Below are positions 43,323 through 51,349 of a stretch of 64,000 nt of DNA, in pieces. Source of the stretch: Intestinimonas massiliensis (ex Afouda et al. 2020) (GTDB lineage Bacteria > Bacillota > Clostridia > Oscillospirales > Oscillospiraceae); contig NZ_LN869529.1 of assembly GCF_001244995.1 (NCBI RefSeq), positions 1,194,956 through 1,258,955 of the forward strand. The letters run 5' to 3'. The notes beneath the pieces were generated by a model. It saw only the letters and a program-made list of their open reading frames with translations, searched no databases and was not told where the DNA came from. The position numbers and the translations under genes were made by a program. Numbering within the stretch: the first letter of the stretch is position 1; each line of letters opens with the position of its first letter.

Positions 43323-46300
43323 ATCAAACCTGTATCGCTTTTGCTCTGCGCCGCGCTGCTGACGGGCCTGCTGGCCCCGGTCGCCGCCGCTCAGGAGGCC
43401 GCTGTGGAGGAGGATCCCGGCTCCTATGCGGGCTACATCGTCAAGCTCAGCGACGGCATGCCCCGAATGCGCACACTGAGCGCCGACGCGTCCTACGACC
43501 GGGAGGGGAACTTCCTGGTGGTGGACACGCTGGAGCAGACCCAGGAGATCCCCGAAGAATACATCGACTACATTGAGCCCAACTACTATGTGGAGCTTTT
43601 CTCCACCCAGGACCCCAGCGACCCCTACTACGCGGACTACCAGTGGAGCCTGCAGGAGATCGGCGCCATGAGCGCCTACCGCCAGGGGCTGACCGGCGAG
43701 GGGGTGAAGGTGGGCTTCGTTGACTCGGGCATCAACACCGCCCACGTGGACCTGGACGATGCCCGCATCGACGGGGCCAACTTCCACGCGGACGGGCTTT
43801 CCTTCGACCAGGACGTCTACGGCCACGGCACCTTTGCCGCCGGCATCGTGGCCGCCCAGACCGACAACGGCGTGGGTCTGGCCGGCATCGCGCCCGGGGC
43901 CGATATCCGGGCCTACCGGGTATTCAATCAAAAGACCACCACCATGGACGCAGTGGTGTCGGCCATCTACGCCGCCATTGGCGACGGCTGCGACGTGATC
44001 AACCTGAGCCTTGGCACACAGTACCAGTCAAATACCCTCCGCACCGCCATTGAGGCGGCGGAGGCCGCCGGCATCGTACTGGTGGCCGCCGTGGGCAACG
44101 ACGGGTCCTCCACCCTGCAGTACCCCGCCGCCTATTCCGCCGTCATCGGCGTGGGCTCGGTGGACAGCGGTCTGACCGTCTCCTCCTTCTCCCAGCGCAA
44201 CCGCTCCGTCTACGTCACCGCCCCCGGCGGCGGCGTGGCCGGCCTGGACCATGAGAGCGCCGACGGCTACAAGCTGGATCTGACCAGCAAGGGCAACATG
44301 GGCACCTCCTATGCCGCGCCGGTGGTTGCCGGCATGGCCGCGCTGGCCCTGGGCTACGACCGCGACCTCACCGAGGACGGCTTCCGCTACCTGTTGGAGA
44401 CCACCTCCACCGACAAGGGCTCCTCGGGCTACGACACCACCTACGGCTACGGCGTGGTGAACATCGACGCCTTTGTATCCGAGCTCCGGCGGGAGTTCAC
44501 CATCACCTACGAGACCAACGGGGGCGTCCTGCCCGAGAACGCCGTTCAAGCCTATGCGGTCACCGACGACACGCTGACCCTGCCCACTCCCACCCGTCCG
44601 GGCTTCCAGTTTACAGGCTGGTACGCCGCCAGCGATCTGAGCGGCGGGCAAATCTCCGCCATCCCGGCGGGTTCGCTGGGCGATCTGGAGTTCTTCGCCG
44701 CCTGGCAGAGCGACCAGACCACTGCGGTGCAGTCCGTGCTGGTAAACGGGCAGACTGCCGTCCCGCAGGCCGACGGCTCCTATCGGGCCTATCTGCCCTA
44801 CGGTACAGTCCTGGCCGATCTGACCCCCAACAACATCGTGGTCACCCCCCTTGAGGCGGGCAGCGTGGCGGAGCCCGCCGTGACCGAGGATGGCGGCCGG
44901 ACGTGGACCTTCCAGGTCCATACCTCCGGGGACGCCTCCCACGCCCAGACCTACACCCTGCATCTGGAGGTGGACTCCCTCCATGTGGCCGACGGAAGCG
45001 CAGCCCAAAGCGGCTCTGCTGTCCCCGCCTCTCACGACGGCCAGACCCCCGCCATCCCCTACCGTGCCGACGCCGCGGCCTGGTTCCTGGATGGCGAAAG
45101 CCAGACCCTGCCCGATGACTTCACCTGTCAGACGGCGGTGGAGAGTGGCTCCGGACTTTTTACAGCGGACGGCTCCACCCTCACCTACATCCCCTCCGCC
45201 GAGGACGCTGGGCAGGCCGTCACCCTCCGGGTACAGGGTGTCCACGCCGGCCGCGTCACGCTGGACGCGGTCACCATCACCCTGGCCGTGGGAGCCCTGC
45301 CGGTCAGCCAGTCCAAGGCGCTGACCCCGTCGCTGACCTATGACCGGAACACCGGCGGCGGGGCCGAGCTCTCGCTGGCTCTGTTCGGCAACCAGGTGAC
45401 CGGCGTGTCGCTGGACGCCGCCGCCCTGACCGACGGACAATACGCCCTGGGTGAGGTCACCACCGACGGCGCCGCTCTGCTCACGCTGGAGGACGCGCCG
45501 CTGTCTGCCCTGGAGAACGGCGCCCACACCGTGACCGTCACCTTCGACGCCGGAGAGCCCGCCGCGGTGCCTCTGACCGTCTGCGACAGCACGCCCCTCT
45601 ATACCGTCACCTTCCGGAGCCAGGGCGCCGTCTTTGACACGCGCAGCGGTGTCCGCTCCGGAAGTACCGTCACCCTGCCCCCCGCCCCCGTCCGGGAGGA
45701 CTACGACTTCCAGGGCTGGTATACCCAAGAAAATGGAAAGGGCACCCGTTTTACTACACAAACACCAGTAACCGACTCGCTGACCCTCTACGCCTACTGG
45801 ACCGCCACCGTCCCCAGCGGCGGCGGAGGAAGTGGCGGCGGTGGAGGTGGAGGTGGCGGTGGAGGTGGCGGCGGAGGTGGCTCCGTGGCGGTCCCGGCGG
45901 AGACCGTCACCGCCGCCCAGACCAGCGCCAACACCATCACCGAAGCGGGCGGCGTCACCACCCTGACCCTGCTGGAGGAGGCCGCCACTTCCGTGGAATC
46001 GGAAACCCTGGTCCGGGAAAACGCCGCCCACACCGTGGTCCTCACCGGCCGGGGCGTCACCGTCACGGTACCTGCCGGCACCCTGCCGGAGGGCTTTGAC
46101 GTCAACCGCCTGCTGCCCGACCGGAGCGCCTTCACCGGCGCGCCCGGCGAGGTGCTGGCCTATGTGGACGAAAACGGCGGACTGCGCCCCCTGCCCTGGG
46201 TGGTGGTGGGGGCGGATGAGCTCACCTTTACCGCCGGGATCGCCGCCGATTACCGCATCGTGAATGCGGGAGGCGGCTTTGACGACGTGGCAGCGGACGG

Positions 46301-46769
46301 TTGGTACACCGGCAGCGTGGCTTTTGTCACCGCCCGGGGCCTGTTCTCCGGCACCGGCGAAGCCGCCTTCTCCCCTGATGTCCCCATGACCCGCGGGATG
46401 CTGGTGACCGTTCTGGCCCGGCTGGACGGGGCGGACACGGCGGGCGGCTCCCCGTGGTACAAGCCAGGGATGGACTGGGCGGTGACGCGCGGCATCAGTG
46501 ACGGCTCCGCCCCGGGAGCCCCCATTACCCGGGAGCAGTTGGCCGCCATGCTCTGGCGCTACGCCGGAAATCCCGTCTCTCAGGGCAGTCTGGACGGCTT
46601 TACCGACGCCGGGCAGGTCAGCGCCTATGCCGCCGAGGCCCTGCGCTGGGCCGTGGGCGCAGGCCTAATCACCGGCACGGACGCCGGGGCGCTGAATCCC
46701 CAAGGCGAGGCCAGCCGGGCCGAGGTCGCGGCTATGCTCACCCGGTTCATCACCGCGCAGGCGGTATGA
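43323..46769 (+). CDS. Secreted S8 subtilase with InlB-B repeats and SLH domains
   Basis: Counting from codon 43323 the protein has 1148 residues: signal peptide (1-22, PVSLLLCAALLTGLLAPVAAA), I9-like prodomain, then a subtilisin domain with Asp134 (VGFVDSGIN), His168 (GHGTFAAGI), oxyanion Asn259 (AVGNDG) and Ser329 (GTSYAAPVVAGMA), so the triad is complete. Two Listeria-Bacteroides repeats (GFQFTGWYA, YDFQGWYTQ), a long poly-Gly hinge and SLH domains (about 975-1145) follow. It is a wall-anchored extracellular protease. The position after AGGGAGTG that should hold the start is ATC; the only in-frame ATG (43254) lies in a hairpin and lacks a ribosome site. Confidence 0.85.
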   Translation: MKPVSLLLCAALLTGLLAPVAAAQEAAVEEDPGSYAGYIVKLSDGMPRMRTLSADASYDREGNFLVVDTLEQTQEIPEEYIDYIEPNYYVELFSTQDPSDPYYADYQWSLQEIGAMSAYRQGLTGEGVKVGFVDSGINTAHVDLDDARIDGANFHADGLSFDQDVYGHGTFAAGIVAAQTDNGVGLAGIAPGADIRAYRVFNQKTTTMDAVVSAIYAAIGDGCDVINLSLGTQYQSNTLRTAIEAAEAAGIVLVAAVGNDGSSTLQYPAAYSAVIGVGSVDSGLTVSSFSQRNRSVYVTAPGGGVAGLDHESADGYKLDLTSKGNMGTSYAAPVVAGMAALALGYDRDLTEDGFRYLLETTSTDKGSSGYDTTYGYGVVNIDAFVSELRREFTITYETNGGVLPENAVQAYAVTDDTLTLPTPTRPGFQFTGWYAASDLSGGQISAIPAGSLGDLEFFAAWQSDQTTAVQSVLVNGQTAVPQADGSYRAYLPYGTVLADLTPNNIVVTPLEAGSVAEPAVTEDGGRTWTFQVHTSGDASHAQTYTLHLEVDSLHVADGSAAQSGSAVPASHDGQTPAIPYRADAAAWFLDGESQTLPDDFTCQTAVESGSGLFTADGSTLTYIPSAEDAGQAVTLRVQGVHAGRVTLDAVTITLAVGALPVSQSKALTPSLTYDRNTGGGAELSLALFGNQVTGVSLDAAALTDGQYALGEVTTDGAALLTLEDAPLSALENGAHTVTVTFDAGEPAAVPLTVCDSTPLYTVTFRSQGAVFDTRSGVRSGSTVTLPPAPVREDYDFQGWYTQENGKGTRFTTQTPVTDSLTLYAYWTATVPSGGGGSGGGGGGGGGGGGGGGGSVAVPAETVTAAQTSANTITEAGGVTTLTLLEEAATSVESETLVRENAAHTVVLTGRGVTVTVPAGTLPEGFDVNRLLPDRSAFTGAPGEVLAYVDENGGLRPLPWVVVGADELTFTAGIAADYRIVNAGGGFDDVAADGWYTGSVAFVTARGLFSGTGEAAFSPDVPMTRGMLVTVLARLDGADTAGGSPWYKPGMDWAVTRGISDGSAPGAPITREQLAAMLWRYAGNPVSQGSLDGFTDAGQVSAYAAEALRWAVGAGLITGTDAGALNPQGEASRAEVAAMLTRFITAQAV

Positions 46770-46782
46770 TCCCCCACAAAAA

Positions 46783-46825
46783 AGCAGGGCCCGGCGGGAA
46801 CCAATGGTTCCCGCCGGGCCCTGCT
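46783..46825. terminator. Bidirectional intrinsic terminator
   Basis: A perfect stem of about 20 bp (AGCAGGGCCCGGCGGGAACC and complement) between the convergent subtilase and ade genes, with A-rich sequence before and T-rich after. Confidence 0.88.
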
Positions 46826-46838
46826 CTCTTGTTGGGTT

Positions 46839-48638
46839 TTACTCCACAAACAGATCGGCAAACTGGAAGCTGCGGCAATCCACCAGCCCCCGATCCGTGA
46901 GCCGCAGCTCGGGGATACAGGCCAGGGAGCTGAGAGCCATGGTCATAAAGGGAGACGGCAGGGTGCAGCCGATCTCCTCCCAGGCCTGGCCCAAGCCATC
47001 CACCAGCGCCGCCATCTCCTCCGCCGGTTGTTCACTCATCAGCCCGGCCACCGGCAGAGCTACATGGCCCAGCACCTGCCCGTCCCGCACCACGCACATG
47101 CCCCCCTCGGACCGGAGCAGCGTGTTGGCCGCCAGAGCCATATCGGCATCGTTGGAGCCCACTACCATCAGGTTGTGGGCGTCGTGGGCCACGGTGGAGG
47201 CCATGGCCCCGTGCCGGATGCCGAAGCCCTGAACAAAGCCCAGGGCCTTATGCCCGGTGGCGTGGTGCCGCTCAAGCACCGCCATCTTCAGCACGTCCTG
47301 CTCTACGTCGGCCTCCACCCGGCCGTTCCTGGCGGTCAGGGTGACGAGGCTCTCCCGGTTGGCGGCGCTCCCGCCGATCACCCGGATGGCCCGGACCTTC
47401 ACCGCCCCGTCCCGGGGAGCGGCCACGGTGAAGGAGGCCGGGGTGATGGGGTCCTTCACATGCATGGAGCGCAGGGCCTCCTCCGGGTAGGCGTAGGGGG
47501 AGAGCCCAACTAGCAGCCGGCCGTTTTCGGCCACGACCCGGCCGTCGATGACGGTCCGCAGGACCCGGAAGTCCTTCAGGTCCTCGAAGAACACCAGATC
47601 GGCGCACTTGCCGGGGGTGACGGAGCCCAGATCCTGGTCCATCTGGAAGCACTGGGCACAGTTGAGCGTGACCATCTGGACGGCGGCCACCGGAGGGATG
47701 CCCTCCTCCACCGCCCGGCGCAGCAGCCGGTCCACATGGCCCTCGGACAGCAAAGTGTGGGGATGGGCGTCGTCGGTGACCAGCACGGCAAAGCGGCTGT
47801 CCACCTCATGGCGGGTCACCGCCCGGGCCACCTCCCCCAAATCCCTCCAGGCGGAGCCCTCCCGCAGCATGGCGTACATGCCCAGGCGCATCTTGGCCAG
47901 GGCGTCGGCCTCCCGGGTGGACTCGTGGCAGCAGCGGGCTCCGGCGGCAATGTAGCCGTTGAGGCCCCGGTCGGTCTCGGGGATGGAATAGTGGCCGGTG
48001 ACCGTCCGCCCCGCCTTCAGCGTCTCGGCCACGATGGCGTGAGGCCCCTCCTGGCCGGACAGAATGCCGGGGTAGTTCATCATCTCCCCCAGAGCCACCA
48101 CCCGGCCGTCCTGCATATACCGGGCGACATCCCCGGCGTCGATGGAGGCCCCGGTGTCCTCGAAGCCGGTGACCGCCGGCACGCAGGAGGGCATGGTCAG
48201 CATGGCCTTCAGGGGGGTGCAGGCGGCCTCGCCCAGCATCAGGTCCACCCCCCGGGCACCCAGCACGTTGCAGATCTCGTGGGGGTCCATGTAGATTCCC
48301 GCCGTGCCGTGGGGCACCACCGCACCGGCAAAAGCCCGGAGGGTCATCATGGAGGACTCCACATGGATGTGCCCGTCCAGCAGGCCGGGGGCCAGATAGG
48401 CCCCGGCAGCCTCGATGACCTGGGTGTCCGGCCCGATGCAGTGCTCCGCGCTCTCCCCCACATAGGCGATGCGCCCCGCCGCCACCGCCACATCAGTGTG
48501 GGGCAAGACCTCACCCGTACAGACGTTGACCAGTTTGGCGTCCCGGACCACCAGCTCGGCCTTCTCCAGACCTTGGGCCACGGCGGCCAGGGTCCTGGCG
48601 GCCTCCCACTGGGGCACCCGGCAATACTCGTTGACCAT
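46839..48638 (-). CDS. ade: Adenine deaminase
   Basis: Deaminates adenine to hypoxanthine for purine salvage or breakdown. The product has 599 residues from the ATG 48638 (GGAGG upstream). It is an amidohydrolase-fold enzyme of the bacterial adenine deaminase type: GLLDGHIHVESSMM (metal-binding His pair), HGTAGIYMDPHEICNVLG, TGHYSIPE, and VTDDAHPHTLL (catalytic Asp). The C-terminal domain has the typical FQGFGIRHGAMASTVAHDAHNL block. It lies downstream of guaD on the same strand, separated by a terminator, so it may have partly separate transcription. Confidence 0.93.
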   Translation of the reverse strand: MVNEYCRVPQWEAARTLAAVAQGLEKAELVVRDAKLVNVCTGEVLPHTDVAVAAGRIAYVGESAEHCIGPDTQVIEAAGAYLAPGLLDGHIHVESSMMTLRAFAGAVVPHGTAGIYMDPHEICNVLGARGVDLMLGEAACTPLKAMLTMPSCVPAVTGFEDTGASIDAGDVARYMQDGRVVALGEMMNYPGILSGQEGPHAIVAETLKAGRTVTGHYSIPETDRGLNGYIAAGARCCHESTREADALAKMRLGMYAMLREGSAWRDLGEVARAVTRHEVDSRFAVLVTDDAHPHTLLSEGHVDRLLRRAVEEGIPPVAAVQMVTLNCAQCFQMDQDLGSVTPGKCADLVFFEDLKDFRVLRTVIDGRVVAENGRLLVGLSPYAYPEEALRSMHVKDPITPASFTVAAPRDGAVKVRAIRVIGGSAANRESLVTLTARNGRVEADVEQDVLKMAVLERHHATGHKALGFVQGFGIRHGAMASTVAHDAHNLMVVGSNDADMALAANTLLRSEGGMCVVRDGQVLGHVALPVAGLMSEQPAEEMAALVDGLGQAWEEIGCTLPSPFMTMALSSLACIPELRLTDRGLVDCRSFQFADLFVE

Positions 48639-48662
48639 ATCGGCTCCTCCCTCTTCCAAAAG

Positions 48663-48687
48663 AGGGCGGCCCAAAGCGGGCCGCCCT
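48663..48687 (-). terminator. Terminator between guaD and ade
   Basis: A perfect 10-bp GC stem (AGGGCGGCCC and complement, 5-base loop) with CTTTTGG on the minus-strand side, 34 bp downstream of the guaD stop. Confidence 0.65.
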
Positions 48688-48720
48688 TTGGCTGTTCAGC
48701 TTCAGATCTTCTCCATCTTA

Positions 48721-50034
48721 TCACATCTGGGAGGAAATGTATACCTGTTTCTCGTCGGGGAGCACCTGCCGCCCCTGAACGAACTTGGCCGCCACGTCCC
48801 GGTCCTCCGACAGGTAGACGACCCGCTCCAGCCGCTCCCGGACCGTCAGCGCCCGGGTGGTGGCCAGGCGGCGGTCGTCCACCACCACGGCGTCCAGCTC
48901 GCAGCCCGGAAGGAAGCTGCCCACCGGCCCAAAAAAGGCCCCACCCCCGGCGGTGCCCAGCCAAAAGGCCTCCTCTACGGTAAGGGGCTTAAGGCTCTGG
49001 TCCTGGAGCCGCCAGCGCAGCTTGGACACCTGGATGGCGTCGGCCATGGCCCGGAAAAGGGAGGTGCTGTGGCCCCCGGCCACATCGCTGCCCAGGCCCA
49101 CCCGGAGCCCCTCGTCCAAAAACCGGCGCACCGGGGCGATGCCGGAGGCAATGTTGGTGTTGGAGGCCGGACAGTGGGCCACCCATACCCCACGCTCCCG
49201 CAGCATGGCGATCTCCTCCTCGCCGGAGAGGACGCAGTGGGCCATAATGGTGGGTACGCCGCCGCCGAACAGGCCGAAGGAGGCGTAGGCGTCCCCGTAG
49301 CAGGAGGCGGACGGGCACAGCTCCCGCACCCATTCCACCTCCCCCTGGTTCTCCGACAAATGGGACTGCACAGGCAGGCCGAAGGTCCGCTGGATGCCGG
49401 CGAGCCGCTCCATCAGCTCGTCGGAGCAGGAGGGGATAAAGCGGGGCGTCAGGATGGGTTTGACCCGCCTGTACTTCCCCGCCGTCTGCTCCAGCCACTC
49501 CACCGTGGCCCGGGCGGAGGCCTCGGCGCTCTCCTCCCGGAGGATGTCCGGGCTGTTGCGGTCCATGTTCACCTTGCCCACAAAGGCGCACAGGCCGCTG
49601 GCCTCCAGCAGCTCCATCAGCACCTGGGTTGCCGGGCCGTGGAGAGTGGCAAAGACCGCCGCCCGGGTGGTGGCCCCCCGCCGCAGGTCCTCCACAAACA
49701 GGCTATAGGCCCTTTGGGCGTAATCCAGGTCGGCAAATTTGGCCTCCTCGGGGAAGGCGTTGGTGTTCAGCCAGTCCAGCAGCTCCATATCCATGCCCAG
49801 CCCCCGGTAGGCATACTGGGGGGCGTGGACGTGGAGGTCCACCAGGCCGGGGACCACCAGCCTCCCGCTGAAGTCATACCGGGGCAGGCCCTGGTACTGC
49901 TCTGGGACCCGGGGAAACACCCCGGCGCATCTGCCCTCCAGACAGACCAGAACGCCGTTGGCCACGGTCTCCAGATGGGTGCTGTCCTTGCTGTAACAGA
50001 GATCCCCCTTGAGGAGGAAGGATTCGGTTTTCAT
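48721..50034 (-). CDS. guaD: Guanine deaminase
   Basis: Hydrolyses guanine to xanthine and ammonia. 437 residues from the ATG 50034 (AAAGGAG upstream). It is an amidohydrolase: GLVDLHVHAPQYAYRG (metal HxH), LTPRFIPSCSDELM, VQSHLSENQGE, IMAHCVLSGEEE and RVGLGSDVAGGHS (catalytic Asp), and the substrate-pocket sequence matches guanine deaminases. Upstream are a consensus promoter and a purine-riboswitch-like aptamer, so guanine itself may control expression. It is followed by ade on the same strand. Confidence 0.93.
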   Translation of the reverse strand: MKTESFLLKGDLCYSKDSTHLETVANGVLVCLEGRCAGVFPRVPEQYQGLPRYDFSGRLVVPGLVDLHVHAPQYAYRGLGMDMELLDWLNTNAFPEEAKFADLDYAQRAYSLFVEDLRRGATTRAAVFATLHGPATQVLMELLEASGLCAFVGKVNMDRNSPDILREESAEASARATVEWLEQTAGKYRRVKPILTPRFIPSCSDELMERLAGIQRTFGLPVQSHLSENQGEVEWVRELCPSASCYGDAYASFGLFGGGVPTIMAHCVLSGEEEIAMLRERGVWVAHCPASNTNIASGIAPVRRFLDEGLRVGLGSDVAGGHSTSLFRAMADAIQVSKLRWRLQDQSLKPLTVEEAFWLGTAGGGAFFGPVGSFLPGCELDAVVVDDRRLATTRALTVRERLERVVYLSEDRDVAAKFVQGRQVLPDEKQVYISSQM

Positions 50035-50115
50035 GGCTGCTCCTTTCTCGGGTCGCGGCCGGAGACGCAAAGGGCTGCCGCGGGAGACGGCTGCCGGTCC
50101 CCCGCGCCCGCGGGA

Positions 50116-50182
50116 GACTGATAGCGCGGCTCTTTACGGCAGCCGGTAGAAACGCCCGTCCGATCACGGGCCTATATCAATC
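50116..50182 (-). promoter_or_regulatory. Guanine-riboswitch-like aptamer in the guaD leader
   Basis: Read on the minus strand from 50182 to 50116: P1 GATTGATA/TATCAGTC, P2 GCCCGT/ACGGGC, the diagnostic joining segment GTTTCTACC, P3 CGGCT/AGCCG with a CCGTAAA loop, and J3/1 GCTATC. The joining segment, the L3 CCGTAAA and the C in CTAT (specifying guanine over adenine) match purine riboswitches. The J1/2 (ATATAGG) and L2 sequences deviate from consensus. A 9-base complement to P3 occurs downstream (50088-50096). No T-run terminator follows, so the read-out mechanism is unclear. Confidence 0.78.
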
Positions 50183-50202
50183 TATTGGATGGGACGGGAG
50201 GG

Positions 50203-50231
50203 ATTATACCATATTCCGCCGTCGATTGCAA
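50203..50231 (-). promoter_or_regulatory. guaD promoter
   Basis: Minus-strand TTGCAA (50231-50226), 17-bp spacer and TATAAT (50208-50203) preceded by TGG. Transcription would begin about 14 bases before the aptamer, giving a leader of about 160 nt. Confidence 0.8.
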
Positions 50232-50251
50232 CCGAAACGGGGCAGCGTTGT

Positions 50252-51253
50252 CTACTCCGCCAGAGGGTCCAGCGCCGCCGGGTCCACGCTGCGGCAGCCC
50301 CGCTCCCGCAGCAGGGTCTGGACCTCCCCCAGGGTGGGCAGGCTGGGCTGGGCCCCCATGCGGGAGACGGTGAGGGCCGCGGCATGGCTGGCAAAGGCCA
50401 GGGCCGCTTCCCGTTCCAGCCCGGCGCACAGGCCGGTGCAGAAGGCGCCCACAAAGGAATCCCCCGCCGCGGTGGGGTCGGCCACCCGCTCCATGGGGAC
50501 GCAGGGGACGCGGAGCATCCCCTCCGTTCCGGCCAGGGCCGCGCCGTTCTCCCCCAGGGTGACCAGGAGCTCCTTCACGCCCCGGGCCCGAAACCAGGCG
50601 GCCACCCGCTCCAGGTCGGCGGCCTCCACCCCCGCCGGCCTGGCCCGCAGAGGGAGGCCGGAGAGCAGAGCGGCCTCGTGCTCGTTGGGGGACAGGTAGT
50701 CGGCGCAGGCGAGCAGCCGGTCTGAGATTGGGGCAGCGGGGGCCGGATTGACCATGACGGGCACCCCGGCGGCATGGGCCCAGCCGGCCGCCGCCTCCAC
50801 CACGTCCATAGGCAGCTCGAATTGCAGCAGCACCATGTCGAAGGCCCGGACCCCATCCTCCATCCACGCCAAATCCGCCGGGGTCAGGGTGAAGTTGGCC
50901 CCCGGCACGATGGTAATGCGGTTCTGAACCCCCTGGGGCGTGTCCTCCACCAGGATGTGGGCGACGCCCGTGGGGGCGGAGGGGTCCGCCGTCACCCGGG
51001 ACAGATCCACCCCGGCGGTCCGAACGCTCTGCAGGGCCTCCCGCCCGAAGGCGTCGTCCCCCACTCGCCCGGCCATGGTCACATGGGCTCCCAGCCGGGC
51101 GCACTGGACGGCCTGGTTGGCCCCCTTTCCGCCGGACGCCGTGCGGAACCCGGTGCCGGCGACGGTCTCCCCCGGGCCGGGCGCCCGCTCCGTCGTGGCG
51201 ATCAGGTCCATCATAAAGCTGCCCACCACCAAAATGTGCGGTCGTTTCAGCAT
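50252..51253 (-). CDS. Ribokinase-like PfkB sugar/nucleoside kinase
   Basis: A 333-residue PfkB-family kinase. ILVVGSFMMDLIATTERAPGPGE and GFRTASGGKGANQAVQCARLG are ribokinase signature 1; the catalytic anion hole is RVADPTAAGDSFVGAFC near residue 270. Ribokinase (ribose to ribose-5-phosphate) is the closest description; nucleoside kinase activity is possible and would suit the surrounding purine genes, since ribose is released when nucleosides are split. It has its own promoter and GGAGG ribosome site. The last ~30 residues are a short non-family tail. Confidence 0.85.
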   Translation of the reverse strand: MLKRPHILVVGSFMMDLIATTERAPGPGETVAGTGFRTASGGKGANQAVQCARLGAHVTMAGRVGDDAFGREALQSVRTAGVDLSRVTADPSAPTGVAHILVEDTPQGVQNRITIVPGANFTLTPADLAWMEDGVRAFDMVLLQFELPMDVVEAAAGWAHAAGVPVMVNPAPAAPISDRLLACADYLSPNEHEAALLSGLPLRARPAGVEAADLERVAAWFRARGVKELLVTLGENGAALAGTEGMLRVPCVPMERVADPTAAGDSFVGAFCTGLCAGLEREAALAFASHAAALTVSRMGAQPSLPTLGEVQTLLRERGCRSVDPAALDPLAE

Positions 51254-51280
51254 GCTCCCGCTCCTCCTTTCGTTTGGGAT

Positions 51281-51289
51281 ATTGTACCA
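51281..51289 (-). promoter_or_regulatory. Extended -10 for the ribokinase gene
   Basis: Minus-strand TGGTACAAT, 28 bases upstream of the ATG; no strong -35. Confidence 0.4.
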
Positions 51290-51314
51290 CGCCCGCCGGA
51301 GTTTTGCACCGTCA

Positions 51315-51343
51315 AAAAGCGGAGGCCGGCGGCCTCCGCTTTT
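51315..51343 (-). terminator. Terminator of the hydantoinase operon
   Basis: AAAAGCGGAGGCC and its complement with a 3-base loop, 13-bp perfect stem, directly after the hydantoinase stop and ending in TTTTT on the minus strand. Confidence 0.88.
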
Positions 51344-51349
51344 GTTTCG

